Source: Austropuccinia psidii
Taxonomy: Eukaryota; Basidiomycota; Pucciniomycetes; Pucciniales; Sphaerophragmiaceae
Assembly: GCA_023105745.1 (NCBI GenBank)
Contig: JALGQZ010000004.1
Span: 71,747,757-71,811,756, forward strand
Length of the DNA: 64,000 nt
Direction: 5' to 3'
The translations under genes were made by a program, and so were the position numbers. Numbering within the stretch: position 1 is the first letter of the stretch; the number at the start of each line of letters is the position of its first letter. The notes under the pieces are model-generated. The model saw only the letters and a list, made by a program, of their open reading frames with translations. It made no database searches and was not told the origin of the DNA. Positions 58,201 to 64,000 of the stretch are shown here, in pieces.

Positions 58201-59974
58201 TCATTAAGAGGTGTCTCAACATAATCCTAGGTTGAAACTCTCTATCCCTTTGAGTGATAGTAAAATGAATAGAAAAGATTGCTAACTTGAATATAAACTT
58301 TATGTGAAACCTAGAATGAACTCATTATAATTTTATCTTAAAAAAGCTCTAGAATTTATGGTAAAGATAGAGACAATTAAATCTTTTTTTGATTATTGAG
58401 AAATAATATAAAAAATCAAGCAAATAGAATTTTCTCAAGATCTATTACAATATTTATGATCGTTAAATTTCTCTTTTTTTCATCAAAAATTATGAGTACA
58501 TATATTTCAATTTTTAAAAAAAGAATTTTTTTTAACAATACAATATTTATCAAAATCCTATTAAAAATTTTACCTTTATGAAGTATTACTCCATTTTCTT
58601 TATAATTTTTTTTATTAAATAAAATATGACTTTATATCAATTCAGAAACAAAAAAATTAGTAAGGTGAAGCAAAATTTGAATTAAAGGTATCAATCTTTT
58701 ACAATGGTGGCATGATGAAACCAAAAATACTAGAGTTGATGAATTGAGGATACTTAAACATTAATGTAATTTTTCTTTCATCATATTGCAGCCATGTTTT
58801 TCAAAGATTGGGTTTGGACTTGGCTCAGATAGTTTTTCAAGTTATAGAAATATGTGAGTTTTTTTTAGTTTAAACCAATAGCGCCAATAGCTGAAACTTA
58901 TGGCCAATATGGTTTGAAGCAGCTTTGAGTGTATATAATAAAAGAGTAGGCAGGGATGAAGAACTGGATTAGGATGCTTGAGAGGGTGAAAGGAATAGCC
59001 TAAATAATAAAATAAGAAGAGTTCCAATTCCCTTGTCAGAGTGGGCTTTTTTCCTTATTGCAACACCAATACCCAAAATAAATTGATATTAAGATCTTAA
59101 ACCTTTTGGAGAATTTAAGCATAATTTACTTGGTTTTGTCAAAAAAGAACCTCCTAATTTTTCAATTGAGAAAAACAAATTCAATTTTGAGTTTAGACTC
59201 TAGATCAGTATTAAGGATTTACTGCACTGTAACTGTGCTTTACTGTAATTTTGTCGAAATCTTTCTACTGTAACTGAGTTTATTGAAAAACTTTAGCTAA
59301 GTAAAAATTTTATGATCTCATCCCTTGATCGTTAAAGTATCTCAACTGGATATGCGGTCTTAGGCTCAGTTGCAACTTGCAACACGCGATCCAAATTTTG
59401 ATATTCAAATAAATAAAAAAATAAAAAATTCTTGAATTTAAGCGGTATGAGAGAAAAATTATTTTCGTTTGCTGAGATTCTATCTTCAAGGATTTGATAA
59501 GAATTTGAACAGCTGCTTAAATTTAAAAAAGTAAAACTACTCTTAGGGCCTGCAACCTGCATGGCTAAAAAAATCCAAGGAAACTCATCAAAGTCTGACT
59601 TTGAAGCTAAACAGGCTATCAAGGAGATAGACTGACTTGATCGTCACTATACCAAAAAAAGCCAACGTTCTTTTTTAAGCCTTCATTTTTTAATATTTTT
59701 CAGATAAACCGTGGATGACGATCCAGATTACTGTGGATGCATAAGGATAATTAACTCTTTGCTTAGCTTGCTTGAGCTTGGCAGAAACTTTTCGTCATAA
59801 CCAAATCTTTCCTTCAGCTTTTGTTGCCTTCAATCGACCTCATCAGATTATCATAATCATATATATCATAAGAAATTATCTCTCGAATGATCAAGAGTCT
59901 TGGTTTCTTTCAAATCAAGTCTTTTGAAAGCATTAGCGTCTTTTGATCTTATATACTTATTTACATTAATCGTC
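58201..59974. other. Intergenic stretch upstream of the transporter gene
   Basis: AT-rich. A reverse-strand open frame at 59332-59622 (96 codons) has protein-like text but no recognised motif and no support. The last 300 bases probably hold the promoter and 5' UTR of the transporter. Confidence 0.4.
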
Positions 59975-62900
59975 ATGGATAAAGAAACCTTGGAGTTGAA
60001 TCAACTAGAGATTGGTCAGGTCAATCATCAGCAAGATCCGCTCAATAGATTTGAATTATCATCCTCTTCTAGCGTAAGCCATCCATCCTCTCTTACCTTC
60101 TTGCTCAGCTAAAATAATCACTCTGACTTCTCCATCTTGCCTTGGCTTTACGATATATAGTTTCCACATCTGAACCTTGATATCAGTAATCACTTAGGCC
60201 AAACCTTTGATCCAGAGGTCCATGAGGCTATAGACACTCAAATCTTGAATCAAACATCAAAAGAGGGATTGGCGGAAGAAACTTCCACAACTGAACTAAA
60301 TCAAAGTGAACTAAATCAGAAGCTATTCAAATGCCGCCAGTTTTCTTCAAAGTTTTTAAATCGACTTCGACTTAAATTCAATTCAATAAAAAAACAAACG
60401 ATTCATTTTAGTCAGTTGAATTCCTCAAATTTAACTACCGTACTTGGTTCTTGACATGTTTTTTTTAAACGTCGTGGTGACCCTCAATAGTTTTTGTAAT
60501 CATCTTATTAAGCTGGTGGATAACGGGAATTTCATTGGAAAAAACAAGACAGAAATGGGTCGTTGTAACCATTTTGACTTGGTTGATTTTGATTTCAAGT
60601 TAAGAAAAGCTTTATTGTTTACTTGAAGTATATAATTGGTGGATCGAGAAAGAATATTTACAAAAACTAAATAAAATCTCATACCCTTTTTCTCAAGTTT
60701 GTTTTCATTGGTTGTCTTTTAAATCGATTTCAAAAAAGATAAATCATTTGATCTTCAAGAACTTTGAAGCGCAGAAGCAAGAAGCAAAAAAACCAAAAGG
60801 TTTTCTTCAATTTATCAAATTCCACCAAAGCTTATTTCAATTCTTTATTGGTGGTTTAATTTTATGCTTTCTATGGTTAATGAGCATCTTCTTAATCGAT
60901 TTAAAGCAAATCAAACCAAAAAATCATCTAGATAGACTTCGATCTTTACTTGGCTTAATTATCTTTCAATTTTTTCTTTGGTAAAAATTTTCATCTCAAC
61001 TAAGAATTCGAGTATTTTTTTAATTATTTTACTTTCATAGGCTATCTTCTAAAAATAAAAAGCTAATTCGTTGGAAAACGGTCTTTGTCGGCTTACTCGC
61101 TCAACAAATCTTGGCTCTTTTAGTCCTCAAAACCAAGGCCGGGTAAGTCGATATTACTGTTTGTTTGTTTTTTCTCCACAAGCCCAAGGAAATAAGTCCT
61201 TTTTGAGTTTACAAAAACCCTCTGTGGTGTTTGTTAGAAAAGATACTAATCCAAAAAAACTTCTTTCGCGTAAAAAAAAACTTCACAGCTTTGATTTTTT
61301 TAATTGGATCGCAATTGCAATGACAGATCTATTACAACAAGGGACCAAAGCCGCCGCGTTCTTTTTCTCACCACAGGTAATTGAAAATCATTGGTTTTGT
61401 GAGTTTTAATCCTGAATGCACTTTTAAACGTGGTTTCCTCAACTTAAAATCAATGTAACTGTAAAGATACCAAAAATGGTTCAAACTCATGCATTCTTCG
61501 ACTTGTTTTTAGTTGTCAATTCCTTAGCAGCAACGATATTTTTTGTTGCGCTCGTCAGGCTGCTTTGTGAGTGCTGGTAAAGAATAAAGTTTTGAGCACT
61601 ATCTCATACCCTGTTTCAATTCATTAAATTTTCAATAAATCTTGCCAAAAATGTCTGTTCTGAAAAATTACGGGTTTCTGCCTTTTAACTAGATTATCTA
61701 GGTGCTATGAATCAAATCCTAACAAAGTTTGCGTGGGTGTTTTACACCTTCATGGGTGTCAGTGGTGCTGAGGCTATTGCTGCCGCCGCATCTCCCTTTG
61801 TCGGCCAAGTTAGTCAAAGTTTGGCTTGACATTGCGGTTTCGAGAATTTCTTCCTCATTTTCGTTAAGTCGAAACTTAATTTCGGAAAACTTTCTAAATT
61901 TTATCACACCCATTTTGTCTTTGCGACAACTGGGTTATATTAAAGGCGGAAAGTGTGGTATTGGTTGAAGTAAGTAATATAACATGATGAAAAATGCACA
62001 TCTAAACTTCATACTAATCTCTTGAAATATGTTTTCAAACTCAAGCCTTTTCTTGCCTATATGACTCCTTCTGAATTTCATCAAGTAATGACTTCAGGCT
62101 TTGCAACGATTGCTGGATCAGTCTTGGCAGCATATGTGGCATTGGGAATGCCGGCAGTATATTTGATCAGTGGTGAGTCATAAGAATCAAAACTTCAAAG
62201 CATCAAATTGGAATAACCCTAACTTAAACAATCAGCATCAATCATGAGCATACCTGCTTCCCTGTCAATTAGTAAATTGCGTTTTCCTGAGGATCGTACC
62301 TCACTCACTGCTGGTGAATTAGTAATCCCCTCAAACACAAATACCGAAAAAGACGCCAATGCTCTCCAAGCCTTTTCGAACGGCTCTTCTTTGGGTCTCA
62401 AGGTAGCTGGAATGATGTCCGTATTTAGCTTGTCTTAATGATTTCTTCTTAAACTCCCTTTTAGGACCTTTTTTGGAATGAATACAACTAATTTGGAATT
62501 GATCATTGGTTCGGCTTCCCCCTTCTCCCTCAAGCCTCGCAAACGTCTTAACAGTGCTCGGCTTACTGTATACAGTCAATGGTGCTTTAACTTGGATTGG
62601 ACAGTTTTGGGGCATCGATCCAAATGGTTCACATCCCTTGACGCTACAGCTAATCTTGCAATACGTCTTTTATCCCATTTCAGTTTGTTTCAATTTTATC
62701 CATAAATTTTCAATTGAACGTTAGGAAATGAAAGACAAAGTACAAATGATGACGAAATTATTATTTTTTATTAAAAAATACCTTTTCTAAAGTGGCTAAT
62801 GGGGACGCCTGAAGAAGATGTCTTGAAAGTTTCACGATTATTAGCCTTAAAGATGATCTCAAATGAATTCGTAGCATGTTTTGAGTTCTTTCTTTGATTC

Positions 62901-63324
62901 TAATTTATTTTTCCAACTTAACCAAACTTTTGATTTTTTTTCCGCTTTAGATCAAGAATTATCAAGACTTATGCCTGAAATGACCGAAAGAGGAAGTTTG
63001 ATTGCAGTATTCAGCCTATGTGGCTTTGCGAATTTGAGCAGTTTGGGAATCCAGGTTGGCTAAAGTTAAAGCTTTAGATGGTAGCTGGAAAGAATAAATA
63101 TAACACTATAAACTGACATAATGATTTTGCATGCATAGATCGGGGCTTTAAATAGTTTAGCACCAAGTCAATCACAAATTATAAGTCAAGTGTCCATTTC
63201 AGCTTTGATATGTGGGTTTTTTTCCACCATTCAAACTGCAGGTCAGCTCATTTTATACAAATATAAACCTCAGGCCGGAATAAAAAAGGCCTTAGATCCT
63301 ATTCAATTAGATCAACGGAGTTGA
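59975..63324 (+). CDS. Concentrative nucleoside transporter (CNT family), 15 exons, 666 aa
   Basis: Hand-built model: exons 59975-60073, 60161-60410, 60491-60598, 60698-60980, 61041-61142, 61289-61376, 61467-61566, 61693-61808, 61946-61969, 62046-62172, 62236-62416, 62535-62682, 62793-62877, 62951-63054, 63139-63324; phases agree throughout. A hydrophilic N-terminus of about 115 residues precedes many membrane helices. CNT signatures: [31 protein letters not shown] (residues about 364-382), AE of the binding motif (383-384, on a 24-base exon), [24 protein letters not shown] (about 563-571), [18 protein letters not shown] (about 592-609). CNTs import nucleosides across membranes with Na+ or H+. 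Exon 2 end, exon 7 start and exon 9 are the least certain. Looks intact. Confidence 0.92.
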
Positions 63325-64000
63325 AAAGAATCAATAATGACATTACCCTTTCTAATTTTTTGAATTAGCAATTGCTGGAATGATTTATTGAGAATAAACT
63401 CTTGAATTTCAAAATGTGTGTCCATTAACTTCTCTCAATCTTACAGGTAAAGTCAATTCTAAATAAAAAAAATCACTTTTAAACAGGTCGATGTGAGCAT
63501 TATGCCCAGAAATGTGCTTTCGTGTACCATTCAATGAACCCTTTACGTTGTGAAGATATCACGCGCACTTTGTGTGATTTTGTTTTTCACACCTGGATTT
63601 GGTAGTTTCCTTTCTGAAGTTTTTTCTACTTGGGTAGGAATATAAATAAGTATGGGTTTCCTTGAATGAGTGCTTCCTCATTCATAAAAATAATTTAGAC
63701 TAAAAATTTAAAATGAAACTAAATCATGGATTGAATGAGGAGCAAATGCATTGTATTATTTTTAGCTTGTTGACCTCACGTTTTGTAAGAGAATTGCACT
63801 AATCATTAAATTAACCATTTGGTAAATTACTACAAAATTACTTTTGAGTAAGAGCAGATAAATTGATACACTTTTGCATATATTTAAAGTTCTTTAGTTT
63901 CGTTCATTTCTTCAAGTTGGTTTCTCAAAAGTGTACTTGATTCACACCCCTTTACTACTAGAAGGCTGTCATAAACTGACGGATTTCAGCGTGGACTGAG
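63325..64000. other. Downstream flank, with a short Cys-containing open stretch
   Basis: Mostly 3' flank of the transporter. After a possible acceptor (TTTAAACAG near 63486) an open stretch to 63612 reads CEHYAQKCAFVYHSM and RCEDITRTLCDF before TAG, with four Cys. It may be an exon of a further gene or chance; no family recognised. Confidence 0.3.

Noticed and set aside
60444..60626. Alternative short frames over transporter exon 3
   Set aside because: The CNT-consistent frame gives [17 protein letters not shown] and fits splice phases; the other frames do not.

Overview
The window looks like a repeat-dense contig from a rust fungus (Pucciniales). The evidence is introns of about 50-150 bases, AT-rich intergenic DNA, fungal-type host genes, and transposon families (chromoviral Ty3/gypsy, MULE with an OTU domain, Tet-like oxygenase relics) that I recognise from rust genomes. 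Several families look most like those of the myrtle rust Austropuccinia psidii; that assignment is inference from memory. Two exact 500-base N runs (4006-4505, 33124-33623) are scaffold gaps.

Left part (1-11.2 kb). A broken Myb/SANT-like coiled-coil gene (1-1224) is followed by poly-T and ATCAT-type tandem DNA. A degenerate Tet-like 2OG-Fe(II) oxygenase relic runs into the first gap. After the gap comes a decayed Ty3/gypsy element, here called F, with an intact integrase ORF and a 3' LTR of about 1.4 kb.

Centre (11.2-33.1 kb) is a nest of insertions. A Mutator-like transposase with a C-terminal OTU domain is cut at its second catalytic Asp region by chromoviral element A (11630-30969, target duplication GATCT). 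A is cut in its leader by sister element B (12858-23157, target duplication CATTT). The family has 760-base LTRs, gag, a pol in the -1 frame, and a chromodomain. Between pol and the 3' LTR, copies B and C carry an antisense gene with one intron, encoding a Zn2Cys6-like protein.

Right-centre (33.6-52.9 kb). A reverse-strand Ty3/gypsy relic E is split by about 4.7 kb containing minisatellites and a tRNA-like box pair. A third full-length family member, C (42420-52651, reverse strand, target duplication AGAAC), sits inside an older solo LTR, D (target duplication AAGAG).

Right end (52.9-64 kb). After AT-rich intergenic DNA come two apparently intact host genes on the + strand, modelled here by hand: a six-exon coactosin-like actin-binding protein (56606-57583) and a fifteen-exon concentrative nucleoside transporter (59975-63324) with a 24-base microexon at the substrate-binding motif.

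Most striking observations: the antisense spliced gene with CGGACCG repeats upstream of its start; a conserved GGGAAAA slippery heptamer just before the gag stop; and a leader segment next to the 5' LTR that lacks a tRNA-type site but is complementary to 11-14 bases inside the LTR, suggesting Tf1-like self-priming.
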